Shown one piece after another: positions 32,635 to 41,541 of a stretch of 64,000 bases of DNA. Positions within the stretch are counted from its first letter, which is position 1. Each line of letters opens with the position of its first letter. The notes below the pieces were generated by a model. It did no database searches. It had not been told where the DNA came from and saw only the letters and a program-made list of their open reading frames with translations. This stretch comes from an uncultured Prevotellaceae bacterium (GTDB taxonomy: Bacteria > Bacteroidota > Bacteroidia > Bacteroidales > Bacteroidaceae), in assembly GCA_900316575.1 (NCBI GenBank), contig ONDJ01000001.1:186001-250000 (forward strand), in the 5' to 3' direction. A program made the translations under genes and the position numbers.

Positions 32635-35229
32635 ATGAACGCCAAGCGTACAGCTCTCTTTGTTTACTTCCTCTCGTTATTTTTCTTCCTCCCAGCCTCG
32701 GCTCAAGACAGCATACGCGGGCGGGTGCTCGATGCTATCACGGGCGAACCCGTCATGGCCGCAAGCGTATATTTCAGCGGAGGCACAGTGACTCAGACCG
32801 ACAAGGAGGGGCGCTTTACGAAACCCTTTCAACGTGGCAAGCTCCACATCGCCTGTGTGGGCTATTCTGCTAAAATCATAAACATCAAGCGCCAGCGCGA
32901 ACTCGAAGTAGAGCTTTCGCCCTTCGACTCCACGCTCGGAACAGCTGTAGTTGAAGGTCGGCGACAGCGCTACAGCCGCCGCGACAACCCAGCCGTAGAA
33001 CTAATGCGGCGCGTCATTGCAGCAAAGAAGCAAACCGACCTGCATACGCACAATTACTTCCGCTACGACAAATACACGCGGATGGTCTTTGCGCTCGATG
33101 AAGTAACGCCTAACACCTTTGACCTTATCACGCTCAAACCCCTCTCTTTCCTCAAAGGCAGCGAAGAAGTTTGCCAAGAGACGGGCACCGTGATACTTCC
33201 TGTCACGATGGACGAAAGCACCATCACGCAGGTTTGGCGCAAAAACCCCAAGGCCGAAAAAAACATCGTCACTGGTAAGCGCAACATCGGTGTCACCCAA
33301 TTAGTTTCCACGGGCGACAATATGACTCAACTCCTTGCCGAATGTTTCACCGACGTGAACATTTACGACAACGAGATTATGCTTCTGCGCCACCAGTTCA
33401 TCAGTCCCATAGGCACAGGAGCTATCAGTTTCTATCATTTCTTCTTGGGCGACACGCTTGACATCGGTGGCGACCGCTGCGTAGATGTCAACTTCACTCC
33501 CGCCAACTCACAAGACTTCGGCTTCAGCGGCCATCTATTCGTTGTCGTAGGCGACAGCTCATGGCGTGTAAGGCGTGTTGAGATGGGCATCCCTCACGGA
33601 TCGGGTGTAAACTGGGTGACCAACATGAGCATACGCCAACAGTTTGTGCAGCTCTCTACGGGTGAACATGTAATGGAAGAGGACGATATGATCGTGCAGC
33701 TCAACCTGCTCGACATTATGGGCAAATGGATGATACGCCGCACCACAGCCTACTCCCATTATGACTTCGGCGAAATTCCAGCCCGCACCTTTAAGTTTGA
33801 GGGCGACACCCGCACCGAAGCACAAGCCGCCGTGCGCGACGAAGCCTATTGGGACCGCTATCGGCCTGGAAGCATAGAGCAAACCGAAGAAGGAGTCAAA
33901 GGAGTAATGTCGCGCATCCGTGGCATGAAAGGCTACAAGCTCTATATGCTCGCCCTGCAAGCGTTTGTAGAAAACTTCATTGAAACAGGCACTGAAGACA
34001 AACCTGGTAAAATAGACATCGGCCCCATTTTGAGCATCGTCTCCAGCAACAAGGTTGATGGCCTACGCCTTCGCGCTTCAGCTCAAACCACCGCCCACCT
34101 CAATCCCCACCTTTTCTTTAAGGGCTACATCGCATACGGGTTTAAGGACCACCGATGGAAAGGCCAACTCGAGACCACCTATTCCTTCCTGCCCAAAACC
34201 TATCGCCCCCACGAATTCCCACGCCACGACCTCACACTGACCTACACCGACGACGTATTCTCGCCCAGCGACCGCTTTCTCGGAGCAGACAAGGACAACA
34301 CGTTCAAGGCCTTGAAATGGGCCGAAGTTGACCACATGTACTACCTACGTGGTCTGCGTCTGAGGTATCTGCGCGAATGGGGAAGTGGCCTGCAAATTTG
34401 GGCCGAGCTAAACCGCGAACGCACCACACCCACGCTCTCCATGTTCTACCAACCACTCAACACAGGAGCAATCTCGCAAGATCCCAATCTCTATCAGAAA
34501 CACCTCAACCGCGCCGAATTGCAGATAGGTTTCACTTATCAGCCTGGCGTTACGTGGATGAACACCAAGCAGCGGCGTTTCCCCACCAACCACGACGCAC
34601 CCATCATTTCGCTCAGCCACACTACAAACATCAGCGGATTTTGTGGAGCTGATTATACCTCAAACCTCTCTGAGTTGGTGCTGTACAAACGCTTCTGGGT
34701 AGGTTCGTGGGGAAAAATTGATTTACGACTTGATGGTGCTGTGCAATGGAACCAAGTACCCTACCCCTTCCTCATTATTCCGCGAACAAACCTCTCATAC
34801 TTCACAGCCGACAACTCTTTCTCCATGGTGGACAACATGGAATTCGTGGCCGACCGCAGCCTGCAATTCTTTGGGCAGTGGGACCTTAGCGGCAAGCTCT
34901 TCAATCGACTGCCACTTATTCGCAAGCTCAAATGGCGCGAGCTGATCGGCGTAAACGTTTTCTGGGGAGCACTCTCAGAAAAAAATAATCCTTACCACAA
35001 CGAAGGTTCTCCCCGTTTGTTCCACTTCCCAGGACGCTTCAACGAAGCAGGCGTCTTCACCCCCCAAAGCCACCCCATTGACTACTCAAGGCCTTACGTA
35101 GAACTTTACTTCGGCGTGTACAACATCTTCAAGTTCTTCCACATTCAATACGTCCGCCGACTTTCTTACCTCGACAATCCCGCCACAAAGAAAAACGGAA
35201 TCCGCATTGGCTTTGAGCTAAGATTCTAA
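32635..35229 (+). CDS. DUF5686 outer-membrane protein with carboxypeptidase-like N-domain
   Basis: An 864-residue protein with a signal peptide ending at PASAQ, a carboxypeptidase-regulatory-like domain (DSIRGRVLDAITGEPVMAASVYF...) to about residue 105, and a long DUF5686 region (YSRRDNPAVELMRRVIAAK motif) whose C terminus looks like a beta barrel (GIRIGFELRF). The family is common and always unassigned in Bacteroidetes; outer-membrane location is inferred from the signal peptide and terminal strand. Confidence 0.85.
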   Translation: MNAKRTALFVYFLSLFFFLPASAQDSIRGRVLDAITGEPVMAASVYFSGGTVTQTDKEGRFTKPFQRGKLHIACVGYSAKIINIKRQRELEVELSPFDSTLGTAVVEGRRQRYSRRDNPAVELMRRVIAAKKQTDLHTHNYFRYDKYTRMVFALDEVTPNTFDLITLKPLSFLKGSEEVCQETGTVILPVTMDESTITQVWRKNPKAEKNIVTGKRNIGVTQLVSTGDNMTQLLAECFTDVNIYDNEIMLLRHQFISPIGTGAISFYHFFLGDTLDIGGDRCVDVNFTPANSQDFGFSGHLFVVVGDSSWRVRRVEMGIPHGSGVNWVTNMSIRQQFVQLSTGEHVMEEDDMIVQLNLLDIMGKWMIRRTTAYSHYDFGEIPARTFKFEGDTRTEAQAAVRDEAYWDRYRPGSIEQTEEGVKGVMSRIRGMKGYKLYMLALQAFVENFIETGTEDKPGKIDIGPILSIVSSNKVDGLRLRASAQTTAHLNPHLFFKGYIAYGFKDHRWKGQLETTYSFLPKTYRPHEFPRHDLTLTYTDDVFSPSDRFLGADKDNTFKALKWAEVDHMYYLRGLRLRYLREWGSGLQIWAELNRERTTPTLSMFYQPLNTGAISQDPNLYQKHLNRAELQIGFTYQPGVTWMNTKQRRFPTNHDAPIISLSHTTNISGFCGADYTSNLSELVLYKRFWVGSWGKIDLRLDGAVQWNQVPYPFLIIPRTNLSYFTADNSFSMVDNMEFVADRSLQFFGQWDLSGKLFNRLPLIRKLKWRELIGVNVFWGALSEKNNPYHNEGSPRLFHFPGRFNEAGVFTPQSHPIDYSRPYVELYFGVYNIFKFFHIQYVRRLSYLDNPATKKNGIRIGFELRF

Positions 35230-35291
35230 CGATTGCCCCAAGAAAAACCTTCTGTCTTCGCAAGTTTAACAGCTGACAGACAAGGCATACC

Positions 35292-35338
35292 GAAACAAGA
35301 ACCGAGGGGGGCAGCTCTTACCCTCTCGTACTTGTTTC
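35292..35338 (+). terminator. Hairpin after the DUF5686 gene
   Basis: GAAACAAG (35292-35299) pairs with CTTGTTTC (35331-35338), with GAGGGGG/CCCTCTC pairing inside. It lies 63 bases past the stop codon, without a T-run. Confidence 0.45.
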
Positions 35339-35469
35339 AAAGTGATCGTGTAAACCCAAATTATGACTAACGTAAAAACAAGTCAACTATAATTAAAATT
35401 AAGCTTAACCTGGGGTCAACCGATAGTGTGAATAAGGTCAAAAGTAGTCAACCTAAATCGTGAAACTAC

Positions 35470-35502
35470 AATTGTCAGATTTTTTTTCAAAGCCTGACAA
35501 TT
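35470..35502 (+). repeat. 9-bp perfect inverted repeat with T-rich loop
   Basis: AATTGTCAG (35470-35478) and CTGACAATT (35494-35502) enclose TTTTTTTT. It stands just left of the palindromic array at 35515 in the 443-base gap between two gene ends. Confidence 0.6.
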
Positions 35503-35514
35503 CATTTTCATCGC

Positions 35515-35576
35515 GTTGAAAATCGATTTTCTGTGTTTGAAAATGGATTTTCAAGCACAGAAAATAAATTTTCAGC
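35515..35576. repeat. 62-bp palindrome of three GAAAATNNATTTTC units
   Basis: GAAAATCGATTTTC (35518), GAAAATGGATTTTC (35539) and GAAAATAAATTTTC (35560) repeat with exact 21-base spacing. The whole block is symmetrical about the central unit: 35515-35544 pairs with 35547-35576 apart from two adjacent mismatches and two G-U pairs. A fourth, weaker unit (GACAATTCATTTTC) starts at 35496. No coding gene in this gap is credible. Confidence 0.85.
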
Positions 35577-35672
35577 CAAGGTTTTTTTCCTGAAAAAACA
35601 GCGGAAACGATCCTATTGGGAAAACAAAGGTTTTTCAAAGGTTCCCTATAATAGCTCGTGAGGATGCGAAAG

Positions 35673-36161
35673 TCAATCTAAGCACTTTTCCAGCGTAGTT
35701 TTAAGCGTGCGTAATCCCAAACTTTCATAAAACCCAACAGCCGAAGGGTTGCAAGCCCACACATTGAGCGTCACGGCTTGGCATTGCTCTTCCTTAGCCA
35801 ACTGGCAAACAGCCTCATAGAGCCGTTTACCCACATGCTGACCGCGACAAGCCTCGTCCACACACAGGTCGTCGAGATAAAGCGTGCGCCGAGCACGCGT
35901 ATTATCGGTAGCTTCGTGGTTCTGTATCTGACAAAAAGCATAACCCACGCAAACATCGTTTTCATTGGCTGCAACGAGGATGGGCGAAAGCGGAAATTGA
36001 TTAATTAGCAAACGCAATTCGTGGTCGCTATATTTGCGGTGACCAGCTACAAAGATATCGGGCCGTCCAGCGGCATGAACATTGCACACTTGAACCAAAA
36101 GTTCGCCCAAACGAGGAATGTCGCTCACCGAGGCGCGACGAATTGTTATGGAAGATGACAT
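35673..36161 (-). CDS. GNAT-family N-acetyltransferase
   Basis: A 162-residue protein from ATG 36161 (MSSSITIRRASVSDIPRLGELL); the longer frame from 36260 is discarded because it contains the -7 element. The acetyl-CoA site is LYLDDLCVDEACRGQHVGKRLYEAV, with the Q/RxxGxG/A form (CRGQHVGKRL). Substrate unknown; small-molecule or ribosomal-protein acetylation both possible. It diverges from the CD225 gene. Confidence 0.85.
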   Translation of the reverse strand: MSSSITIRRASVSDIPRLGELLVQVCNVHAAGRPDIFVAGHRKYSDHELRLLINQFPLSPILVAANENDVCVGYAFCQIQNHEATDNTRARRTLYLDDLCVDEACRGQHVGKRLYEAVCQLAKEEQCQAVTLNVWACNPSAVGFYESLGLRTLKTTLEKCLD

Positions 36162-36236
36162 AAAAACGTGGTTAGAGTATAAAGAAAAGGGAAGCGCCAA
36201 GTCGCAGAAAGTCTGCTTAAAACGCGATAAAACGCA

Positions 36237-36244
36237 CAAATGTA
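36237..36244 (-). promoter_or_regulatory. -7 element before the GNAT gene
   Basis: TACATTTG on the minus strand fits the consensus 75 bases upstream of ATG 36161. Confidence 0.45.
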
Positions 36245-36308
36245 GGGATAAAAACAGCATAAATCCTATAAAGTTCAGGAGGGAGCATCAATTTTAGCGA
36301 ATATTAAC

Positions 36309-36316
36309 TATATTTG
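36309..36316 (+). promoter_or_regulatory. -7 element before the CD225 gene
   Basis: TATATTTG fits TAnnTTTG and lies 27 bases before ATG 36344. Confidence 0.6.
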
Positions 36317-36343
36317 CCATCAAACAACACATACTCAACGAAC

Positions 36344-36859
36344 ATGAACCCACAAGACTACAACGAACAGCCCTATCAAGGTCAGCCCTACCAAGGACAA
36401 GGTTACAACGGACAACCTTATCAAGGACAACCCTATCAAGGACAACCCTATCAAGGACAAGGCTACAACGGACAGCCAAATCAAGGCCAAGGCCCATACT
36501 ATCAGCAAAACGCTGGGCAAACTCCCTATGGTGCCAATCCCTACGGAGGAAATCCCATGTATGGTATGGGGCAGCAAAACCAACCGATGCCGATGCGCCC
36601 CGATAACAACATGGTTTGGGCTATTCTCAGCACGCTTTGTTGCTGCCTACCCTTTGGTATCGTTTCTATTGTCTATGCCGCAAAGGTAAACGGCTTGTAC
36701 AACAGCGGTCAGTTTCAGGCTGCATACAAAGCCGCGTCGGATGCCAAGAAATGGGCATTGATAAGTGCCGTTTGCGGTTTGGCCTTAAATATAATATATT
36801 TCGTCTATTTAATGGCTGTCGGAGGCACAGCTGCACTGAGTTCCCTCCAATACGCTTAA
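36344..36859 (+). CDS. CD225/dispanin-family membrane protein
   Basis: A 171-residue protein. Residues 10-49 are eight tandem pentapeptides (PYQGQ or GYNGQ, once PNQGQ), then a glycine/proline/methionine-rich stretch and the CD225 core: MVWAILSTLCCCLPFGIVSIVYAAKV (first helix with the CCC loop) and a second helix near the C terminus. CD225 proteins are small two-helix membrane proteins; no bacterial function is agreed. It precedes a DUF2752 gene by 44 bases, a pairing often seen in this phylum. Confidence 0.85.
   Translation: MNPQDYNEQPYQGQPYQGQGYNGQPYQGQPYQGQPYQGQGYNGQPNQGQGPYYQQNAGQTPYGANPYGGNPMYGMGQQNQPMPMRPDNNMVWAILSTLCCCLPFGIVSIVYAAKVNGLYNSGQFQAAYKAASDAKKWALISAVCGLALNIIYFVYLMAVGGTAALSSLQYA
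36371..36490 (+). repeat. Eight 15-bp tandem repeats in the CD225 gene
   Basis: Units such as CCCTATCAAGGACAA repeat eight times in frame, encoding PYQGQ, GYNGQ and PNQGQ. Units 5 and 6 are identical, so copy number could change by slippage without a frameshift. Confidence 0.85.
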
Positions 36860-36903
36860 GAAGTGTCAAAACCGTCAGACTTTTCGCCACTTTCTCTTAG
36901 CCG

Positions 36904-37284
36904 ATGAAACCACGTCATCGGCACATCATTCTTGCTTTACTGGCTGTGGCATTGCTGCTCGTATATGCACATTACGACCCTGCAAAAAGCCATTGGATGC
37001 CACAATGCCCTGTGAAACTACTCACGGGGCTTCAGTGTCCTGGCTGTGGGGCTCAGCGATTTCTACACGCGCTTTTACAAGGACACTTCAAGGAAGCCAT
37101 TGCCTACAACTACTTTTTCCTTCCCACACTTCCGCTGCTGCTACTACTGATAGCATGCCAGTTCATGCCCGAGGGAAAAGCACGAAAGAGGCTCGTGGCG
37201 GTTTTAGAACACAAAATAGTTATCATCGCTTACGTTTCAGCCTATTTTATATGGTTTGTTGTGCGCAACATCTGGCACATATAG
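36904..37284 (+). CDS. DUF2752 membrane protein
   Basis: A 126-residue protein with three hydrophobic segments and the DUF2752 signature GLQCPGCGAQRFLHALLQGHF, where the two cysteines of CPxC-type motif sit just before a helix. No function is known. It follows the CD225 gene closely and may share its transcript. Confidence 0.85.
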   Translation: MKPRHRHIILALLAVALLLVYAHYDPAKSHWMPQCPVKLLTGLQCPGCGAQRFLHALLQGHFKEAIAYNYFFLPTLPLLLLLIACQFMPEGKARKRLVAVLEHKIVIIAYVSAYFIWFVVRNIWHI

Positions 37285-37394
37285 CGCATAAGTTTGACGT
37301 GCAGGAAATACAAAAGTTTCTTTGAGAATATTCTTTTCCGCGCATTCTTAATACGAAACTACCCTAAGCTCGGCCAAAACTTGACAGAAACCAC

Positions 37395-37402
37395 TATATT
37401 TG
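37395..37402 (+). promoter_or_regulatory. -7 element before the first deoxynucleoside kinase
   Basis: TATATTTG fits TAnnTTTG and lies 42 bases before ATG 37445. Confidence 0.55.
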
Positions 37403-37444
37403 CCGCAAAGACAGCAACATAAGCAAGCAATCTTCACCACACTG

Positions 37445-38068
37445 ATGTATATAGTCACCGCCGGAAACATGGGGAGCGGAAAAACCACGCTCACACAAAT
37501 GCTCTGTAAGCATTATGGCTGGACACCACGCTACGAGCAAGTGGCCGCAAACCCCTATATTGAAGACTACTACAAGGACATACCACGCTGGGTGTTGGGC
37601 ATGGAAGTGTTTTTCCTCAAAGAACGCTTTCGCGACCTGCTCGCCATCAACGCTGCCAGCGATAAAGAAACCATCATACAAGACCGATCCATCTTCGAAG
37701 GCGTTTACGTCTTTGCCCGCAACAACTACGAAATGGGCAATATGCAACCGCGCGACTTTGAAACCTATATGGAACTCTTCGAAAGTATGATGATGGTGGC
37801 TCGACAGCCCGACTTGATGATCTACCTTCGCGCCAGCGTTCCCCATCTTGTGGCAAACATTCAAAAGCGCGGACGAGAATACGAACAAGGTCTGGCCATT
37901 GAATACCTGCGCGGGCTGAACGAGAATTACGATGACTTCATCTTCAATCAATACAAAGGTGAATGCCTCGTCATAGATGTGGACGAGCTTGACTACGAGC
38001 ACCGTCCTGAAGATTTCAAATACATCGTGGACCGCATAGACGCACGTCTCTTCGGCCTCTTCAAATGA
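37445..38068 (+). CDS. Deoxynucleoside kinase, copy 1
   Basis: A 207-residue P-loop kinase (GNMGSGKTT at 7-15; IQDRSIFEG, with the DRS motif; and a lid RGREYEQ). It phosphorylates deoxynucleosides in salvage. Together with its neighbour, 64 bases downstream, it resembles the dGK/dAK pairs that act as a heterodimer in some bacteria, but whether these two pair is inference. Confidence 0.88.
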   Translation: MYIVTAGNMGSGKTTLTQMLCKHYGWTPRYEQVAANPYIEDYYKDIPRWVLGMEVFFLKERFRDLLAINAASDKETIIQDRSIFEGVYVFARNNYEMGNMQPRDFETYMELFESMMMVARQPDLMIYLRASVPHLVANIQKRGREYEQGLAIEYLRGLNENYDDFIFNQYKGECLVIDVDELDYEHRPEDFKYIVDRIDARLFGLFK

Positions 38069-38132
38069 GCGAAGACGAGGACGTGAATTGTCAAAATCCT
38101 AAATAGCTAAATAGTAAAAACCTCCACATATC

Positions 38133-38753
38133 ATGCACATTGCAATAGCCGGAAACATTGGCAGCGGAAAGACAACGCTTACTAAAATGCTCGCAAAACA
38201 CTATGGCTGGCAGCCACGCTTCGAGCCCGTTGACCACAACCCATATCTCGACGACTTCTATGCCGACATGACGCGTTGGTCGTTCAACCTACAAGTCTAT
38301 TTCCTCAACAAGCGCTTCAAAGAAGTTGTGGAAATCAGCCAGTCTCAAGATGTCATCATTCAAGACCGCACCATCTTCGAAGACGCTCGCATCTTTGCCC
38401 CCAATTTGCACGAAATGGGTATGATGAGCGACCGCGACTTTCAGAACTACACCGACTTGTTCGACCTCATGATGTCGCTCGTAAAGTTGCCCGACCTCAT
38501 GATATACATTCGTTCCACCATCCCCAACCTCGTAGCACAAATCCAGAAACGCGGACGAGATTTCGAAAAGAGCATACGTATCGACTACTTGCAAGGACTC
38601 AACGAGCGCTACGAAAACTGGATAGCAGGATACAAAGGGCATCTCATCATCGTGGACGGCGACAACCTCAAATTTGAAGGAAACCAAGACAGCTTCCGCC
38701 AAGTCACCGACATGATCGACGCTAAGCTCTACGGACTCTTCCCAATGGACTAA
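38133..38753 (+). CDS. Deoxynucleoside kinase, copy 2
   Basis: A 206-residue paralogue of the preceding gene with the same motifs (GNIGSGKTT; IQDRTIFED; lid RGRDFEKS) but clearly different residues in the substrate pocket (DRTIFEDARIFAPNLHEMG against DRSIFEGVYVFARNNYEMG), so different base preference is likely. The shared gene length and order point to a tandem duplication. Confidence 0.88.
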   Translation: MHIAIAGNIGSGKTTLTKMLAKHYGWQPRFEPVDHNPYLDDFYADMTRWSFNLQVYFLNKRFKEVVEISQSQDVIIQDRTIFEDARIFAPNLHEMGMMSDRDFQNYTDLFDLMMSLVKLPDLMIYIRSTIPNLVAQIQKRGRDFEKSIRIDYLQGLNERYENWIAGYKGHLIIVDGDNLKFEGNQDSFRQVTDMIDAKLYGLFPMD

Positions 38754-38844
38754 CAAAGACCAAACATTTTATATCTCTCTACCCTCTTTCCCTCCACTTT
38801 CCCCATGAATAGGATGAGGATGAAGCAAGCACAATAAACACACA

Positions 38845-40350
38845 ATGAACAATCGTCTTTACATCTTCGACACCACACTGCGCGACGGCGAACAAGTGCC
38901 AGGTTGCCAACTCAACACCGTAGAAAAGATACAAGTAGCCAGACAACTTGAAAAACTTGGCGTTGACGTTATCGAAGCAGGTTTTCCCATCAGTTCTCCA
39001 GGCGACTTCAATAGCGTCATTGAAATATCCAAAGCCGTGACGTGGCCCACAATCTGCGCCCTAACGCGAGCCGTAGAAAAAGACATAGACTGTGCCGCCG
39101 AAGCCCTGCAATATGCCAAACATAAGCGCATACATACAGGCATAGGAACCAGCGACATGCACATTCGCTACAAGTTCAACTCCACCCGTAAAGAAATCAT
39201 AGAACGCGCCGTTGCAGCCGTAAAATATGCCAAACGCTACGTAGAAGACGTAGAGTTCTACGCCGAAGATGCAGGTCGCACCGACAACGAATATCTTGCC
39301 CAAGTCGTAGAAGCCGTTATTAAGGCTGGAGCCACCGTGGTGAACATCCCCGACACCACTGGCTACTGCCTACCTTCTGAATACGGAGCAAAGATAAAAT
39401 ACCTCATGGAACATGTGGACGGCATAGACAAAGCCATCCTCTCCACCCATTGCCACAACGACCTCGGAATGGCGACAGCTTGCACGCTTGAGGGCGTACT
39501 CAATGGTGCCCGCCAAGTAGAAGTTACCATTAACGGCATTGGCGAGCGCGCCGGTAATACTAGCGAAGAGGAGATTGCCATGATACTCAAGTGCCATGCT
39601 CACCTGGGTATTGAAACCAACATCAACACACAACGCATTGCCGCCACAAGCCGCATGGTCAGTTCGCTGATGAACATGCCCGTACAGCCTAACAAAGCCA
39701 TCGTGGGCCGCAACGCTTTTGCCCACAGCAGTGGCATTCATCAAGACGGCGTGCTCAAAAACGTACAAACCTACGAAATCATTGATCCCAAGGACATAGG
39801 CATTGACGACAACGCCATCATTCTCACAGCCCGTAGCGGTCATGCAGCGTTGAAACACCGTCTTGAAGTGCACGGCATAGAATTAGACGAAGAGCGACTC
39901 GACCAAGTGTATGAAGAATTCTTGCGCCTGGCTGATAAGAAAAAAGAAGTCACCGACGACGACATCCTCATGCTCGCAGGAGCCGACCGAGCCGAGAGCC
40001 GCAACATCAAGATAGTTAATCTGCAAGTCACCGGCGGTGTAGGCATACGCCCCGTTGCTGCCATCACGCTCGACATTGCTGGCGAACAGTTCAGCGCAGC
40101 CGCCGAAGGAAACGGCCCCGTTGATGCTGCCATCAATGCGCTCAAACAAATCATACGGCGCAAGATGACGCTCAAGGAATTCACCATTCAAGCCATTAAC
40201 CGAGGCTCAGACGACGTAGGAAAAGTGCATATGCAAGTGGAACACGAAGGACATCTCTATTATGGCTTTGGAGCCTCAACGGATATCATTGCAGCAAGCG
40301 TTGAAGCCTACGTGGATTGTATCAATAAGTTCCGCAAAACATCGCATTAA
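38845..40350 (+). CDS. leuA: 2-isopropylmalate synthase
   Basis: A 501-residue enzyme, first committed step of leucine synthesis (acetyl-CoA plus 2-oxoisovalerate). It opens [16 protein letters not shown] and has [25 protein letters not shown] and the catalytic [10 protein letters not shown]; a C-terminal LeuA dimer domain ([17 protein letters not shown] to the end) should bind leucine for feedback control. leuB, leuC and leuD are not adjacent, so the pathway is split. No leucine-rich leader peptide is visible. Confidence 0.92.
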   Translation: MNNRLYIFDTTLRDGEQVPGCQLNTVEKIQVARQLEKLGVDVIEAGFPISSPGDFNSVIEISKAVTWPTICALTRAVEKDIDCAAEALQYAKHKRIHTGIGTSDMHIRYKFNSTRKEIIERAVAAVKYAKRYVEDVEFYAEDAGRTDNEYLAQVVEAVIKAGATVVNIPDTTGYCLPSEYGAKIKYLMEHVDGIDKAILSTHCHNDLGMATACTLEGVLNGARQVEVTINGIGERAGNTSEEEIAMILKCHAHLGIETNINTQRIAATSRMVSSLMNMPVQPNKAIVGRNAFAHSSGIHQDGVLKNVQTYEIIDPKDIGIDDNAIILTARSGHAALKHRLEVHGIELDEERLDQVYEEFLRLADKKKEVTDDDILMLAGADRAESRNIKIVNLQVTGGVGIRPVAAITLDIAGEQFSAAAEGNGPVDAAINALKQIIRRKMTLKEFTIQAINRGSDDVGKVHMQVEHEGHLYYGFGASTDIIAASVEAYVDCINKFRKTSH

Positions 40351-40369
40351 GACAACCCACGCATTAAGA

Positions 40370-40445
40370 CAATTTGACAATTTACAATTTGACGACCGCG
40401 CTTCGAAACGTCCGCAGAATTGTCTAATTGTAAATTGTCAAATTG
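40370..40445. repeat. 20-bp perfect inverted repeat after leuA
   Basis: CAATTTGACAATTTACAATT (40370-40389) is the exact reverse complement of 40426-40445, with a 36-base loop. A related element with 16 of 17 pairs is at 42727-42790; the shared arm core is ACAATTTAC followed by one variable base and ATTTG. Confidence 0.85.
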
Positions 40446-40462
40446 TAAATGGTATAGTTCCT

Positions 40463-40747
40463 ATGTCTCTTTACCCTAAATGGTTGCTTGCATTGGCAGG
40501 CGCAAACTTACTTTCCGTATTGCTCTCCGTATTCTACTTATTTGGCGGTGTGCAACCCTTAGGAACATCCGAAAACGGATTGATACGCTTTTTCCTCTTT
40601 CTCACTACTCAACTACTTTGGCTTGCGCCCATAGTATGCTTCTTCGGCGCACTACGCGCCCATGACTATCGCCACCCCCTATTGGCTGCAAGCATTGCCC
40701 TATTTGGACTACTCATTCTCGCGCTTTCTATTTGGCTACTCATTTAA
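40463..40747 (+). CDS. Small hypothetical membrane protein
   Basis: A 94-residue protein with three predicted membrane helices (LLALAGANLLSVLLSVFYLF, LLWLAPIVCFFGALRA, LLAASIALFGLLILALSIWLL). No family is recognised. Its start is taken at ATG 40463 because the upstream frame runs through the inverted repeat and leuA. It ends in TTAA shared with the stop codon of pgeF on the other strand. Confidence 0.6.
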   Translation: MSLYPKWLLALAGANLLSVLLSVFYLFGGVQPLGTSENGLIRFFLFLTTQLLWLAPIVCFFGALRAHDYRHPLLAASIALFGLLILALSIWLLI

Positions 40748-41541
40748 GAAGCCACAGGGTGAATGACAATGCCCGTATAGATACGCCCCGAATGAATACC
40801 AAGGCGTCGGGCACTGAAAAAACGCTCGTGTCCGAAAAAGGTACACAGATTAGAACAAGTAATGTTTTCTAAAGGAATGCCAGCCGCTTTAAGATCGAGA
40901 CTATTGGCAAGGGGCAAGTCAATGTGCCAACGATCGTTTATGCGACAAGCTATTTCATTCAAGGAGAAACCAGCATGCACAAAAATTTCAGGCAATTCGT
41001 CTCCCACTTCAAAAGCTTTGCAACTAATTCCAGGTCCTATGAAAGCCCGAACTTGTCGCAAGTCACTGCCAAAATGCTTTTGCATCGCTTGAACGGCACG
41101 TTGAGCAATGTGACCAACAGTGCCGCGCCAACCTGCATGTATGGCTGCGGCAGCATGATTGACAGGATCGTAGAGAAGAATGGGAATGCAATCGGCTGTG
41201 TTTACGCCAATGCACAATCCGCGTTGCTTTGTAATCAATGCGTCAACGCCTTCAAGTTGCAAGCTTGAAGTTGCGCTGTCACAGAGCAAGATGTTTGTGC
41301 TATGCGTCTGGCGAGGAAAAACGATCTGATTTGTTGCAAGACCGAGCGCACCGGCCAATAATTGACGATTGTGGGCAACATGTTGAGGATTGTCCTCCAC
41401 GTAATGACACACATTGAACGAGCTGTAAGAACCTTTGCTCACTCCCCCCATTCGGAGTGTGCTAAAAGCCGTGACATCACGATGAAAAGCGTAGCGCAAC
41501 AAGAATGGAGCCTGAGACTTGGGAACAGACAATGAGCTCAC
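40744..41541 (-). CDS. pgeF: Peptidoglycan editing factor PgeF (YfiH/laccase-domain family)
   Basis: A 265-residue protein of the multicopper-oxidase-like YfiH family, which trims non-canonical L-serine from peptidoglycan precursors in E. coli. The zinc/copper site is partly visible: [22 protein letters not shown] (seen as INTADC... in [10 protein letters not shown]), HAGWRGT. Its start overlaps the obg stop by ATGA (41538-41541), the usual order in Bacteroidales. Confidence 0.9.
   Translation of the reverse strand: MSSLSVPKSQAPFLLRYAFHRDVTAFSTLRMGGVSKGSYSSFNVCHYVEDNPQHVAHNRQLLAGALGLATNQIVFPRQTHSTNILLCDSATSSLQLEGVDALITKQRGLCIGVNTADCIPILLYDPVNHAAAAIHAGWRGTVGHIAQRAVQAMQKHFGSDLRQVRAFIGPGISCKAFEVGDELPEIFVHAGFSLNEIACRINDRWHIDLPLANSLDLKAAGIPLENITCSNLCTFFGHERFFSARRLGIHSGRIYTGIVIHPVAS

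Noticed and set aside
35453-35638. A 61-codon minus-strand frame over the 35.5-kb palindrome
   Set aside because: It starts at TTG without a promoter and its apparent heptad repeats come from the palindromic DNA units.
38805-38837. A 10-codon frame before leuA as a leader peptide
   Set aside because: It contains no leucine codons and no attenuator hairpins follow.
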